A stretch of 64,000 nucleotides of DNA from Bacteroidetes bacterium ADurb.Bin302 (GCA_002069025.1 MWBK01000061.1:4626-68625), one strand, 5' to 3'; shown: positions 46,725-55,701, counted from the stretch's first letter. A program made the numbers and translations. The notes: generated from the sequence alone by a model not told the origin.

Positions 46725-46749
46725 TGCACCATTTTAATTTTTCTTACGC

Positions 46750-47577
46750 ATGAAACGCTCATTTTTCCTGCTTTTAATTATTTTTCCACATTGCTCTTAC
46801 GCAATGGAATTAGGAAATAGAATAGACCCCGTTGGTCTTGCAATTGGTAAAACCAATGCCTCTGCAAATATTAATCAGAACTATGTACCTTACAATCAGG
46901 CTGTTGCAGCATTGTGTGAATTTCCTATAATACAAACTACATACACTAACTCTTTTTTTCTACCCTCCCTTGGACGAGGACAATTAGGATTAGTTTATCC
47001 TTGTAAATTTGGAACATGGTGCGCATCAATAGATTATTATGGTTTTTCCGAATATGGAGAAATATCCGCAGGGATAGCTTTTGCAAAATGGTTTAAACCT
47101 TACTTTTCTATCGGATTAGAATTAGATTATATCGGCATTTTTTTATCAAAAGATGATGGTGTTGCAAGCACTGCAATAGTTCAGCTGGGTATGATAGTAT
47201 TTCCGACTAACTCTTTGAATATTAGCGTACATGCCTATAATTTATCCTTTTCTCCTGTTCATTGTACCAATTTGAAAATCCGTATTCCTTCTATTTTTAA
47301 AATCGGAGTAAGTTATAAATTTGAAAAAAACATTCTTCTTAAATTTGAATTATCTAAAGAATTAAGCTCCCCTATTCTTATTGGTGGCGGTATAGAATAC
47401 GAACCTATCAAATTTGTCACTATAAGAGCCGGTTTGTGTGGTCAAAAAAACTTAGTATCTACCATTGGTATCGGATTAAATTATAAATCCTTTGGTTGCG
47501 ATTTAGGTATCAGCTACGATACAAAATTAGGCATATCTTCTGCATTTGGTTTATACTACAGGCTTAAAAAAAGATGA
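46750..47577 (+). CDS. Predicted outer-membrane beta-barrel protein, unknown
   Basis: 275 residues with signal peptide (about 1-18, ending SYA). The mature part alternates short hydrophobic/aromatic strands (GQLGLVYPCKFGTWCASIDYYGF, YFSIGLELDYIGIF, FKIGVSYKFEKNILLKFELS), consistent with a small beta-barrel, and the last strand is AFGLYYRLKK. I do not recognise the family. The next gene, an HHH/barrel protein, starts at the overlapping ATGA, so the products probably work together. Confidence 0.75.
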   Translation: MKRSFFLLLIIFPHCSYAMELGNRIDPVGLAIGKTNASANINQNYVPYNQAVAALCEFPIIQTTYTNSFFLPSLGRGQLGLVYPCKFGTWCASIDYYGFSEYGEISAGIAFAKWFKPYFSIGLELDYIGIFLSKDDGVASTAIVQLGMIVFPTNSLNISVHAYNLSFSPVHCTNLKIRIPSIFKIGVSYKFEKNILLKFELSKELSSPILIGGGIEYEPIKFVTIRAGLCGQKNLVSTIGIGLNYKSFGCDLGISYDTKLGISSAFGLYYRLKKR

Positions 47578-49499
47578 GAAAAATACTTTTTTATATACTA
47601 ATTTTATGGTTCATGTGTACCAAAGTATTTTCATCACCCACTACGAAAAGTATTGAAGATATTGTTTCTGAGTTTTCAGAAAATACACATGATAATGATA
47701 ACGCTGATGATAATAATAGTATTGCTGATTTCTTGTACAAGGCTGCTGAGAATCCCATGAATCTAAATGAAATAAACAGAGAATACCTAGAACAATTCCC
47801 TTTTTTAAACGAAACGCAAATAGAAAATCTTTTAGAGTATAGATTTGACTATGGTGATTTTCAAAGTATATATGAACTATCATTAATAAAAAATTTTGAT
47901 GATGAAACCATTTCTAATTGTTTACCTTTCTTAATAGTATATGCCAAAGCCGATTTAGAAAAGGTTTCCTTAAAAAATATTTTCAAGTTTGCAAAGCATA
48001 GAATTACTATTAGAGCTGATTACGGTTTTCCACAAAAAAAAGGATATACAAATGGGGCTTATTTAGGAAAAGCTTGGGCTTCCTATTTTAAATATGCCTT
48101 TACACATAAGAACGCAAGTATTGCAGTTAGTATGGACAAAGATGCAGGAGAACCTTTTGATTGGAAATACAATAAAGGATTTGATTTTTATTCAGGCCAT
48201 ATTTCTATCAAAGACATTAAACATTGTAAATTAATGATTATTGGTGATTTTAAAGCGAATTTTGGACAGGGGTTAATTTATAAATCAAATTCGTATCATA
48301 TAAACTCAACCGATTTAGCTGCTTTATGTCAAAGACAAGATGGGTTTCAACCTTTCTTTTCTGTTTCAGAACAAGGTTTTCTTAGAGGTTTTGCTACTAC
48401 TTTGCAATTCAACAAAATACAATTATCTGCCTTTGCATCTCATACTCAGTATAATTCAGAAAATTATCATCGTACAATTTCATCTTTTATCAAAAAAAAC
48501 ACCAACAACTCTTACTCCTTAGGATTTAATGCGCTTTACAGACATAAATTTTTTAAAATTGGGAGCTCTTTTTGTTACGAATTTCTTTCTAAAAAAATTA
48601 ATGTGGGATTAGATTATAGAGCCAAAATTAAGCGCTTTTATATAGCCGGAGAATTTGCAGTCAATGAAAAAGGTGGTTTTGCTACTATAAATCATATTAA
48701 TTTTCTTATGAATGAAAAACTGAGTTTTTCTGCACTGTATAGGTATTATGATTTGAACTACAATTCTACATACGGATGCGCATATTCAGAATCCGGCTTG
48801 AATGATGAGCAAGGATTATTAATTGGTTTTGAAATCAGGCCTTTTAGGTATTGGAAGATTTCGGCTTTTGCAGATGTTTTTGCTTTCAAATCTTTTAAAT
48901 ATCAAATAAAACAACCTTCAGAAGGCTTTAAAACTTTCTGTCAGTTAATTTACACGCCAAATAATAATCATTATATTTTACTAAGATATAATTGTAAACA
49001 AATGAGTGTAAACGATAATGATGATAATTTATCGCATACACAGACGGTTACTAATTATAGAAAACATTCGTTGAAATTTACATATCAAGCAAAACTTAGT
49101 GATTTTTTTACTTTTCAAACAGGCGCACAGTCAAATATATATATAAAGAATTCAAATATTGATTATGCTTGGCTTTTATATATGGATTTCAATTATATTT
49201 TCATAAAATTTCCCTTACAAATAAGCCTCAAATGCGCATTTTTTGATGTTCCATTATATGAAAATAGAATATACTGCTACGAAAAAGACGTTTTATTTGC
49301 ATATTCCTCTCCTTCATATTCTGGTCAAGGATTTCGGAATTGCTTAATGCTTAAATATATGCCATCTGCGCAATGGTCTATATATATTAAATCTGCATTA
49401 AATTTTTATACAGATAGAGAAACTATAGCTAGTGCAAATGAAGAAATTATAGGAAATAAAAAAATAGATTTAAGGCTTTTAGTTTCCTTTAAATTTTAA
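47574..49499 (+). CDS. ComEA-like helix-hairpin-helix protein with C-terminal beta-barrel
   Basis: 641 residues. Signal peptide about 1-20; an Asp/Asn-rich spacer (about 35-50); then an HHH pair at about 61-122 that aligns well with ComEA (NLNEINREYLEQFPFLNE, LLEYRFDYGDFQSIYEL, IKNFDDETISNCLPFL). Both GIG-type hairpins are altered (PFLNE, KNFDD), so canonical DNA backbone contact may be lost. The remainder is strand-rich and ends in KIDLRLLVSFKF with a terminal phenylalanine, the outer-membrane barrel signal. The pairing of HHH with a barrel is common in Bacteroidetes, but the function is not established. 3' end is 1 nt from the convergent nadA end. Confidence 0.82.
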   Translation: MRKILFYILILWFMCTKVFSSPTTKSIEDIVSEFSENTHDNDNADDNNSIADFLYKAAENPMNLNEINREYLEQFPFLNETQIENLLEYRFDYGDFQSIYELSLIKNFDDETISNCLPFLIVYAKADLEKVSLKNIFKFAKHRITIRADYGFPQKKGYTNGAYLGKAWASYFKYAFTHKNASIAVSMDKDAGEPFDWKYNKGFDFYSGHISIKDIKHCKLMIIGDFKANFGQGLIYKSNSYHINSTDLAALCQRQDGFQPFFSVSEQGFLRGFATTLQFNKIQLSAFASHTQYNSENYHRTISSFIKKNTNNSYSLGFNALYRHKFFKIGSSFCYEFLSKKINVGLDYRAKIKRFYIAGEFAVNEKGGFATINHINFLMNEKLSFSALYRYYDLNYNSTYGCAYSESGLNDEQGLLIGFEIRPFRYWKISAFADVFAFKSFKYQIKQPSEGFKTFCQLIYTPNNNHYILLRYNCKQMSVNDNDDNLSHTQTVTNYRKHSLKFTYQAKLSDFFTFQTGAQSNIYIKNSNIDYAWLLYMDFNYIFIKFPLQISLKCAFFDVPLYENRIYCYEKDVLFAYSSPSYSGQGFRNCLMLKYMPSAQWSIYIKSALNFYTDRETIASANEEIIGNKKIDLRLLVSFKF

Positions 49500-49500
49500 T

Positions 49501-50424
49501 TTATTTTGATAGTTCCAACATTCTCAAAATAGGTTTAACTGCTTTCTCTTGTATTTCGGGATCTATTTTAATTTCAGGATTTTCATCTCTTAAACATTTA
49601 TATAATTTTTCCATAGTGTTTAAACGCATGTAACTACATTCATTACAAGCACATATTTCATCATCCGGAGGAGCCGGTATAAATTGTTTATTAGGATATG
49701 ATAATTTCATTTTATGTAAAATTCCGCTTTCTGTTGCTACTATAAAATTTTTCTTTTCTGATTTTCCCGCAAAATTTAATATAGCAGCAGTAGAACCCAC
49801 AAAATCTGCCATTGCCAAAACAGTTGCTTTACATTCGGGATGAGCTAATACTAATGCATTCGGGTATTCTTTTTTTAATGCAGCAATTTTTTCAACTGAA
49901 AATTTTTCGTGTACATGGCATGCTCCGTTCCATAATACCATATTTCTGCCTGTTACACTATTAATATAATTACCTAAGTTTTTATCAGGACCAAAAATTA
50001 TTTTTTCATCCTTATTAAATGATTCTACTATATTTCTTGTATTTGTTGAAGTTACTAATACATCTGAAAGAGCTTTCACTGCTGCTGTAGTATTTACATA
50101 AGATATAACTCTATGGTTAGGATGCTTCTTTATAAATTTTTCAAATTCATCAGCAGAACAACTATCTGCTAATGAACATCCTGCCTCAATATCAGGTATT
50201 AATACTTTTTTATTAGGAGATAAAATTTTTGCTGTTTCGCCCATAAAATGAACACCACATAAAACTATTATATCTGCATCTGTTTTAGCTGCCCATTGAG
50301 CTAATTGCAAACTATCTCCTACATTATCAGCTATATCTTGAATATCACCGGATTGGTAATAATGAGCCATTATTACTGCATTTTTTTCTTTTCTTAGTTT
50401 ATTTATTTCTTTTATAAAATCCAT
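49501..50424 (-). CDS. nadA: Quinolinate synthase A
   Basis: Fe-S enzyme condensing iminoaspartate with dihydroxyacetone phosphate to quinolinate in de novo NAD synthesis. 307 residues. Three cluster cysteines are in CGVHFMGE, GACHVHEKF and CNECSYMRLN; other motifs are MAHYYQSGDIQDIADNVGDSLQLA and HPECKA. nadB and nadC are not in the window. The only promoter-like site is more than 220 nt upstream. Confidence 0.96.
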   Translation of the reverse strand: MDFIKEINKLRKEKNAVIMAHYYQSGDIQDIADNVGDSLQLAQWAAKTDADIIVLCGVHFMGETAKILSPNKKVLIPDIEAGCSLADSCSADEFEKFIKKHPNHRVISYVNTTAAVKALSDVLVTSTNTRNIVESFNKDEKIIFGPDKNLGNYINSVTGRNMVLWNGACHVHEKFSVEKIAALKKEYPNALVLAHPECKATVLAMADFVGSTAAILNFAGKSEKKNFIVATESGILHKMKLSYPNKQFIPAPPDDEICACNECSYMRLNTMEKLYKCLRDENPEIKIDPEIQEKAVKPILRMLELSK

Positions 50425-50655
50425 ATCATGAGTTTTTATTGTTTACTATATATATTATTGTTTTTAGTTTTTAAAAAATAAATGATAATAATAATAGGGT
50501 GTTAATACTGTCAATAAAATAAATCAAATAAGCTTGTTTTTAAAATAATTTGTTTTAAGCTAACATACTAATAACAAATAATGAACAGCTTAACTTATTG
50601 TTTATTTGAATACTAAGAAGTTTACTAACATACTGTTGATAAGTGCAAATGTAGT
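50425..50655 (-). promoter_or_regulatory. Long nadA leader with distal -7 element
   Basis: The nearest good - strand -7 element is TACATTTG at 50655-50648, about 223 nt before the nadA ATG. The leader is very A/T-rich and contains weak dyads such as CAAATAA/TTATTTG (50575-50610) and a repeat of CTAACATACT (50560, 50625). I cannot match it to a known riboswitch. Confidence 0.35.
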
Positions 50656-50922
50656 AAACTTTTTTATTAGATTCTCTGAAAATAATTTCATTTGACTGTT
50701 TATTATTAAATAGAAATTCATCTTTATATATTTTTATTTTAAAAAATAGTTTTTATAGACAATCTAATTTCAATAATCAAAATTTATTTTCGAAAAATAA
50801 TGTTCAAGTTATAAACAATTTTTGTAACACTGTATTGACATAAAAAATAGTATTGTAACTAATTTGTAATATTAACAAGAATTCTAGTTCTTTTTGTTGC
50901 CAAATTTGTAAAAAAAAAGAAT
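50656..50922. other. AT-rich intergenic stretch without recognised feature
   Basis: About 270 nt between the distal nadA promoter site and small-RNA copy 2. A/T-rich with homopolymer runs; no open frame, hairpin or RNA gene that I can support. Confidence 0.6.
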
Positions 50923-50924
50923 TA

Positions 50925-50958
50925 TATGTTGCACAGCATATAATTACCCTTACATTTG
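50925..50958 (+). promoter_or_regulatory. Promoter of small-RNA element copy 2, with dyad
   Basis: TTG at 50929-50931, 19-nt spacer and TACATTTG at 50951-50958 form a full promoter. The imperfect inverted repeat TATGTTGCACAGCATA (50925-50940) covers the -33 box as in copy 1. Confidence 0.65.
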
Positions 50959-50961
50959 CAT

Positions 50962-51033
50962 TGTGATTTTTTCATAGTATTTGATTTTAAGGTTAGCAAA
51001 TAGGTACTCAAGCGTGAGTGCCTTTTGTTTTTT
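50962..51033 (+). ncRNA. Putative small RNA, copy 2 (between nadA and dprA)
   Basis: Same organisation as copy 1: start a few bases after the -7 element, roughly 70 nt with no open frame, and an intrinsic terminator ending 15 nt before the dprA stop on the opposite strand. The conserved core includes CATAGTATTTGATTTTAAGG. The sparing of the RNA part compared with the promoter part argues that the transcript itself is functional. Family assignment is inference; exact ends are not established. Confidence 0.68.
51003..51033 (+). terminator. Intrinsic terminator of small-RNA copy 2
   Basis: GGTACTCA (51003-51010), loop AGCG, TGAGTGCC (51015-51022), then TTTTGTTTTTT. Only the loop's first base differs from copy 1. 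Confidence 0.85.
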
Positions 51034-51048
51034 ATATACCCTCCATAA

Positions 51049-52155
51049 TTATAAAGGAATGAAAAAATTACCAGGTAAACATTTTATAATATCCTTACAC
51101 TCAAGTGAAAGCAATATACTTTGTAATGAAGTTTCATTTTCAAAAAACTGATTTAATAAGTCTTTGTGCAACTTTTTTTCCTTCTTTATAATAGAGTAAA
51201 CAGCCTGTTCTTTTTCTGTTAAATCATTAAATAAAGATGTTTGAATATATTTTATTTTGTTTTTATCCCACGACATAAGATATTCTAAATCACTAAAAGA
51301 TTCAATTAAGGCCGCTTTTTGTTGTTTAATTAATTGATTACAACCTTTAGACCAAGTATCATTAACCCTACCCGGAAAAGTAAAAATATCTCTATTGTAC
51401 GAATGAGCAATATCTGCGGTAACTAATGCACCGCCTTTAGCTGCACTTTCTACTACAACCACAGCATCTGCTAAACCTGCAATAATGCGATTGCGTTTTA
51501 AAAAATTTTGTCGTTCCGGAAAGGTACTAGATATACCTTCGGTTATGATACCCCCTTTTTCTACCATTAATTCAGCAACATGTTTGTGTGCACCCGGATA
51601 AATATGTGCAAAACCACCTGCCATAATTGCAATGGTTGGTAAATCGTTTTCTATTGCAGAAAGATGAGCGCAAATGTCTATACCATAAGCTAATCCACTT
51701 ATAATTGTAGTATCAGCTTGTCTTATAGAAACATCACGAACAAAATCTTGGCATAATTTTTTTCCATATTCGGTGGCATTGCGAGTACCTACAATAGATA
51801 TATATTTACCATTTTCAAAATCAAAATGTCCTTTAGAGTATAACAAAACAGGGCAATCGGAGCATTCAAGCAGTTTCTTTGGAAAATTAGAATCTTTGTA
51901 AAAATGAAGATTAATCCTGTTGTCGTAGATATATTTAAGCTCTACTTCAGCTTTTTTTAATACATCATTAAATTGACTTACAATACTTTCTGCCTTGCTT
52001 TGTCCTATTCCGGATAAAGAAGCCAATGAACGTGCTGATTGTCTTAACACGTTATCTGCGTTCTCAAAGTAATCAATTAGTTTTTTTGTGTTTTGTGTAC
52101 CAATTCCATCAATCAGAGTTAATGCAATGGTTTTTTGAATTAGTTGTTCTTCCAT
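51049..52155 (-). CDS. dprA: DNA-processing protein DprA
   Basis: Loads RecA on incoming single-stranded DNA during natural transformation. 368 residues: N-terminal SAM/HHH-like region (LIDGIGTQNTKKLIDYF, LSGIGQSKAESIV), Rossmann-like core with SIVGTRNATEYGKKL, SGLAYGIDICAHLSAIE and RNRIIAGLADAVVVVESAAKGGALVTA, and a C-terminal winged-helix region. The first 47 nt overlap the vanZ-like gene, an unusually long same-strand overlap. A + strand small RNA converges on its 3' end. Confidence 0.94.
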   Translation of the reverse strand: MEEQLIQKTIALTLIDGIGTQNTKKLIDYFENADNVLRQSARSLASLSGIGQSKAESIVSQFNDVLKKAEVELKYIYDNRINLHFYKDSNFPKKLLECSDCPVLLYSKGHFDFENGKYISIVGTRNATEYGKKLCQDFVRDVSIRQADTTIISGLAYGIDICAHLSAIENDLPTIAIMAGGFAHIYPGAHKHVAELMVEKGGIITEGISSTFPERQNFLKRNRIIAGLADAVVVVESAAKGGALVTADIAHSYNRDIFTFPGRVNDTWSKGCNQLIKQQKAALIESFSDLEYLMSWDKNKIKYIQTSLFNDLTEKEQAVYSIIKKEKKLHKDLLNQFFENETSLQSILLSLECKDIIKCLPGNFFIPL

Positions 52156-52507
52156 GAATAAATTTTATTAAGAAAAAGATGATTAGGCTTAAACTACAGC
52201 CGAGTAAATTTGCTAAAAAATCGGCAAAACTCGCGCTTCTTGGTGGAAATAGTATTTGTAATAATTCTAATATACCACCAAGTATAATTGAATAAACAGC
52301 CGCAGGAATATATGGTCTGCGGTGTAAGTTTTTAATACTATCAAATAAAACAATTGTACACAAAAGGGCGTACATGATAAGATGGACCCATTTATCGTAA
52401 TAAGGAATCTTAGGAATTTCTATAGAAGAAGGCATTTTAATCATTGATAAGTATATAATAATAATGCTTATCAATGATGTTTTCCAATATGCTTTAATAA
52501 TATTCAT
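52109..52507 (-). CDS. VanZ-like membrane protein
   Basis: 132 residues with four hydrophobic helices. Motifs YDKWVHLIMYALL after the first helix and GGILELLQILFPPRSASFADFLANLLG are the VanZ family hallmark. VanZ relatives have been tied to teicoplanin resistance and other envelope stress phenotypes; the molecular role is unknown. It overlaps hemW by 4 nt and dprA by 47 nt. Confidence 0.88.
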   Translation of the reverse strand: MNIIKAYWKTSLISIIIIYLSMIKMPSSIEIPKIPYYDKWVHLIMYALLCTIVLFDSIKNLHRRPYIPAAVYSIILGGILELLQILFPPRSASFADFLANLLGCSLSLIIFFLIKFIHGRTTNSKNHCINSD

Positions 52508-53607
52508 ATCATCAAATCGCGTATAATTCTATCGGATACAAAAATACCATTTTCGTTTAGCTTAATAAAATTATCTTGTTTACAGAGTAGGCCTTCTTTT
52601 GTGTATAAGTTAGAATTTTTAATACAATGATCTAAATATTTATTGTCGATATTATTTATGTTTATGCCTTCACAGGTACGTAATGATTTTATTATCAATT
52701 CATTATAAATATCGTCATCATTTAAAATTTCTTGTTCATAATATATTCCATTGTTTTTTACCGCTTGTTGATATTTATCTAGATTAGATAGGTTCCATTG
52801 TCTTGAATTGCACCCGTTGTAAGAGTGTGCACCGGCACCCAATCCTAAGTATTCGACATTTTTCCAATAAGAAGAATTATGTATAGATCGAAATTCTGTT
52901 TTAGCAAAATTAGATATTTCATAGTGCTCAAAACCGCCACCAATTAAAGAATGTCTCAACGATTGAAATAATTCTAAACTAGTCTCTTCATCAACAGCTT
53001 TATTTCTCATTGAATACATTTTTGTACCTACTTCATAACTTAAATGATATGCTGATATATGTTGAACATTTAGTGACAGAGCTTCTTGTATTGTCTTATT
53101 CCAAAGATCAATTTTTTGTTGAGGAAGTCCATACATAAGGTCAATACTGATATTGTTAAAATAATTGTCTTGAGCCATTTTTACGGCTTTTTTTGCTTGT
53201 TCAGCATTGTGTCGCCTATTTAGCATTACTAATTCATCATCCTGAAAAGATTGGATGCCAATGCTTAGACGATTGATAGGTGTGTCACTAATTTTACAGA
53301 AAAAATCCTTCCGAATATCATCGGGGTTGCATTCTAAAGTAACTTCTTTAAGGTTGCTAAAATCGAAGTTTTTATATAGAGTATCAAATATTTTTGTTAA
53401 ATTTTCTTTTGAAAGAAGAGAAGGGGTTCCTCCACCAAAATATATTGTATTAATATGTTTGTCTTTGATATAGTCTTTTCTTTGTATAATCTCTAAACAA
53501 ACAGAATCAGTATATGAATCCATTTCCTCTAATCGGATGGTAGAAAAGAAATCACAGTAAGAGCAGCGTTGTGTACAAAAAGGGACGTGTATGTAGATTC
53601 CGGCCAT
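52504..53607 (-). CDS. hemW: Radical SAM protein HemW
   Basis: 367-residue radical SAM protein with CxxxCxxC at C11, C15 and C18 (VPFCTQRCSYCDFF), FGGGTPSLL, ECNPDD and a C-terminal HemN-like domain. HemW (formerly 'HemN-like oxygen-independent coproporphyrinogen oxidase') is thought to be a heme chaperone, not a CPO; the motif C-x3-C-x2-C without the extra HemN cysteine fits HemW. It is followed by vanZ-like with ATGA. Confidence 0.93.
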   Translation of the reverse strand: MAGIYIHVPFCTQRCSYCDFFSTIRLEEMDSYTDSVCLEIIQRKDYIKDKHINTIYFGGGTPSLLSKENLTKIFDTLYKNFDFSNLKEVTLECNPDDIRKDFFCKISDTPINRLSIGIQSFQDDELVMLNRRHNAEQAKKAVKMAQDNYFNNISIDLMYGLPQQKIDLWNKTIQEALSLNVQHISAYHLSYEVGTKMYSMRNKAVDEETSLELFQSLRHSLIGGGFEHYEISNFAKTEFRSIHNSSYWKNVEYLGLGAGAHSYNGCNSRQWNLSNLDKYQQAVKNNGIYYEQEILNDDDIYNELIIKSLRTCEGININNIDNKYLDHCIKNSNLYTKEGLLCKQDNFIKLNENGIFVSDRIIRDLMI

Positions 53608-53609
53608 TT

Positions 53610-54509
53610 CTATTTAATAGCAAAACTTTTTGATCCTATTAAATTGCCTTCCATAAAAATAGCAATGCTGTATGTACCGGTAGTAAGTTTTTCTTGAATA
53701 GGATAATATATACAAACATGAACGGCTTCTCCACCATATTCAATCTCTTTCTTGCCGGAAAATTCTATCTGATTACCTTCGAAATTAAAGGTGTTTTGCC
53801 CGGGTAAAGTCATCAACTCTTCTTTATAATCTGTAATACGCATATAAACCATTTTTTTACCCCGTTCTGCTGTGATGTTTCTGAGAATATCAAAGCAAAT
53901 TTCAAAACTTGCAGTTTTTCTAAGGCTTTTTGTTGGTTGGCCCTTTTCGTTTAGCAGACTTATATTGATATTACTAGCCTCTAATATGGCTGCCATACTG
54001 ACTTTTTTATCTAACTCTGCTGCTTCAGCAGCTTTTTGTTCCAATTCCTTGGCCGTTTGTTCGTATTGTTGTCTAACCTGATAATTTTCTTTTTGTAAGT
54101 TTTGATTTAAAGCGTTAAGAGAATCAACTTTTTCAACATAAGATTTAAGAACACCTCGAACAGTGCTTAATTCTTTTTTCAATTCACCAATACGACGTGT
54201 ATTAGTTGCTTTTACTGTTTTTAATTCTTGCAATAATTGCTGTACTTTTTGCTTTTCATTATCAATTAATTTAAGTAAAGAGTCATTACTTGTGTTAATG
54301 TAAAAGTTTTCGTATTCATGAGCTATTTGTTCGAATTCTTCTACAGATTGCTGTTTTTCAAACTCCATTTCGGCTGTCACAGAACTTAGTTCCTGAGTTT
54401 TTTCTTGTAAGTCCTTATGCTGTAGGAAAAACAAAACTCCTAAAGCAATCACAGCAATACTCAGAATAATTGAGATGATGATTGGTATGTTTTTGGAAGA
54501 ATTTTTCAT
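53610..54509 (-). CDS. Membrane-anchored coiled-coil protein, unknown function
   Basis: 299 residues. N-terminal helix about 9-28, then a long coiled coil (about 30-168, heptad-rich with many Glu, Lys and Gln), then a C-terminal beta-rich domain (about 175-299, e.g. SFEICFDILRNITAERGKKMVYMRITDYKEE) that looks like a conserved Bacteroidetes module. Topology suggests the C-terminus is periplasmic. hemW starts 2 nt after its stop. No function can be given. Confidence 0.8.
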   Translation of the reverse strand: MKNSSKNIPIIISIILSIAVIALGVLFFLQHKDLQEKTQELSSVTAEMEFEKQQSVEEFEQIAHEYENFYINTSNDSLLKLIDNEKQKVQQLLQELKTVKATNTRRIGELKKELSTVRGVLKSYVEKVDSLNALNQNLQKENYQVRQQYEQTAKELEQKAAEAAELDKKVSMAAILEASNINISLLNEKGQPTKSLRKTASFEICFDILRNITAERGKKMVYMRITDYKEELMTLPGQNTFNFEGNQIEFSGKKEIEYGGEAVHVCIYYPIQEKLTTGTYSIAIFMEGNLIGSKSFAIK

Positions 54510-54527
54510 TGCTCGTTAAAGTTTCGG

Positions 54528-54556
54528 CAAAATTAATCAATTTTTTAGTACTTTTG
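54528..54556. promoter_or_regulatory. Divergent -7 elements, ychF / coiled-coil gene
   Basis: + strand TACTTTTG at 54549-54556, 27 nt before the ychF ATG; - strand TAATTTTG at 54535-54528, 18 nt before the coiled-coil gene ATG. Confidence 0.5.
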
Positions 54557-54583
54557 CAGCCTTAAATCCTAAAAATAAACAAG

Positions 54584-55684
54584 ATGTCTTTACAATGTGG
54601 AATTGTTGGATTACCTAACGTAGGAAAATCTACATTATTCAATTGTTTGTCTAATGCCAAAGCTCAGGCTGCTAATTTTCCTTTTTGTACTATAGAGCCC
54701 AATGTAGGCGTAATTACAGTTCCTGATGAGCGTTTAACTGCATTAGCAGAACTTATACATCCACAACGTATAGTTCCAACAACAGTTGAAGTTGTTGATA
54801 TTGCAGGTCTGGTAAAAGGAGCTAGCAAGGGCGAAGGCTTGGGAAATAAATTCTTGGCTAACATTAGAGAAACAGATGCAATAATTCATGTTTTAAGATG
54901 CTTTGATGATGCCAATGTAACCCATGTTGACGGAAGTGTAAATCCTGTTAGAGACAAAGAAATCATAGACACAGAATTGCAATTAAAGGATTTAGAAACA
55001 GTTGAAAGCAGAATTATTAAAGTTCAAAAACAGGCACAGAGTGGGGGTGATAAGACGGCAAAGACGATACTTGAGATCTTATTTAAATATAAAGAAGTTC
55101 TGTTACAAGGGAAGTCTGCAAGAACTCTTGTTTTAGATAAGGAAGAGCGCAAATTGACTAAAGACTTTTGTTTGCTTACAGATAAGCCGATTCTTTATGT
55201 TTGCAATGTTGATGAGGCTAGTGCTGTTAACGGCAATCACTACGTTGATGAATTGAAAGCGTCTTTAAAGGATGAAAATGCAGAGATATTAATTGTTGCA
55301 GCTGCAACGGAAGCTGATATTGCAGAACTTGAAACTTATGAAGAGCGACAAATGTTTTTAGAAGAAGTCGGTTTGAAAGAATCCGGAGTTTCTCGATTAA
55401 TTAAAGCTGCATACAAATTGTTGGATTTACAAACATATTTGACGGCAGGCGAGCCTGAAGTTCGTGCTTGGACATTTAGAAAAGGCTGGAAGGCTCCACA
55501 ATGTGCAGGTGTAATACACACAGACTTTGAGAAAGGCTTTATACGGGCCGAGGTTATCAAGTATGAGGATTATATATCATTGGGGTCAGAAAGTGCCTGT
55601 AAAGAGGCCGGAAAGATATATGTGGAAGGGAAGGACTATGAAGTGCAAGATGGCGATATAATGCATTTCCGTTTCAACGTTTAG
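54584..55684 (+). CDS. ychF: Redox-regulated ATPase YchF (Obg-related)
   Basis: 366-residue P-loop protein of the Obg/YchF family, an ATPase associated with ribosomes. Walker A GLPNVGKST at residues 8-16, switch motif DIAGLVKGASKGEGLGN, KEERKLTK helical domain, then a C-terminal TGS domain (RAWTFRKGWKAPQCAGVIHTDF). Length is canonical. Monocistronic, with its own promoter and a bidirectional terminator. Confidence 0.96.
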   Translation: MSLQCGIVGLPNVGKSTLFNCLSNAKAQAANFPFCTIEPNVGVITVPDERLTALAELIHPQRIVPTTVEVVDIAGLVKGASKGEGLGNKFLANIRETDAIIHVLRCFDDANVTHVDGSVNPVRDKEIIDTELQLKDLETVESRIIKVQKQAQSGGDKTAKTILEILFKYKEVLLQGKSARTLVLDKEERKLTKDFCLLTDKPILYVCNVDEASAVNGNHYVDELKASLKDENAEILIVAAATEADIAELETYEERQMFLEEVGLKESGVSRLIKAAYKLLDLQTYLTAGEPEVRAWTFRKGWKAPQCAGVIHTDFEKGFIRAEVIKYEDYISLGSESACKEAGKIYVEGKDYEVQDGDIMHFRFNV

Positions 55685-55701
55685 AAATACTAAATATTAA
55701 A

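Larger units (their letters stand above)
50923..51036 (+). repeat. Copy 2 of the two-copy intergenic element
   Basis: Aligns over its whole length with 30099-30210. The transcript half is about 95% identical; the promoter half is partly diverged but keeps the dyad, the -7 element and the following GCAKTGTG-like start region. Confidence 0.85.

Noticed and set aside
50425..50922. Known riboswitch or tRNA in the nadA-dprA gap
   Set aside because: No cloverleaf, no conserved riboswitch core recognised; the stretch is A/T-rich with only weak dyads.
30099..51036. The 112-bp repeats as a transposon, MITE or CRISPR remnant
   Set aside because: No terminal inverted repeats, no target duplication, no cas or transposase gene, only two copies far apart, and each carries promoter and terminator signals.
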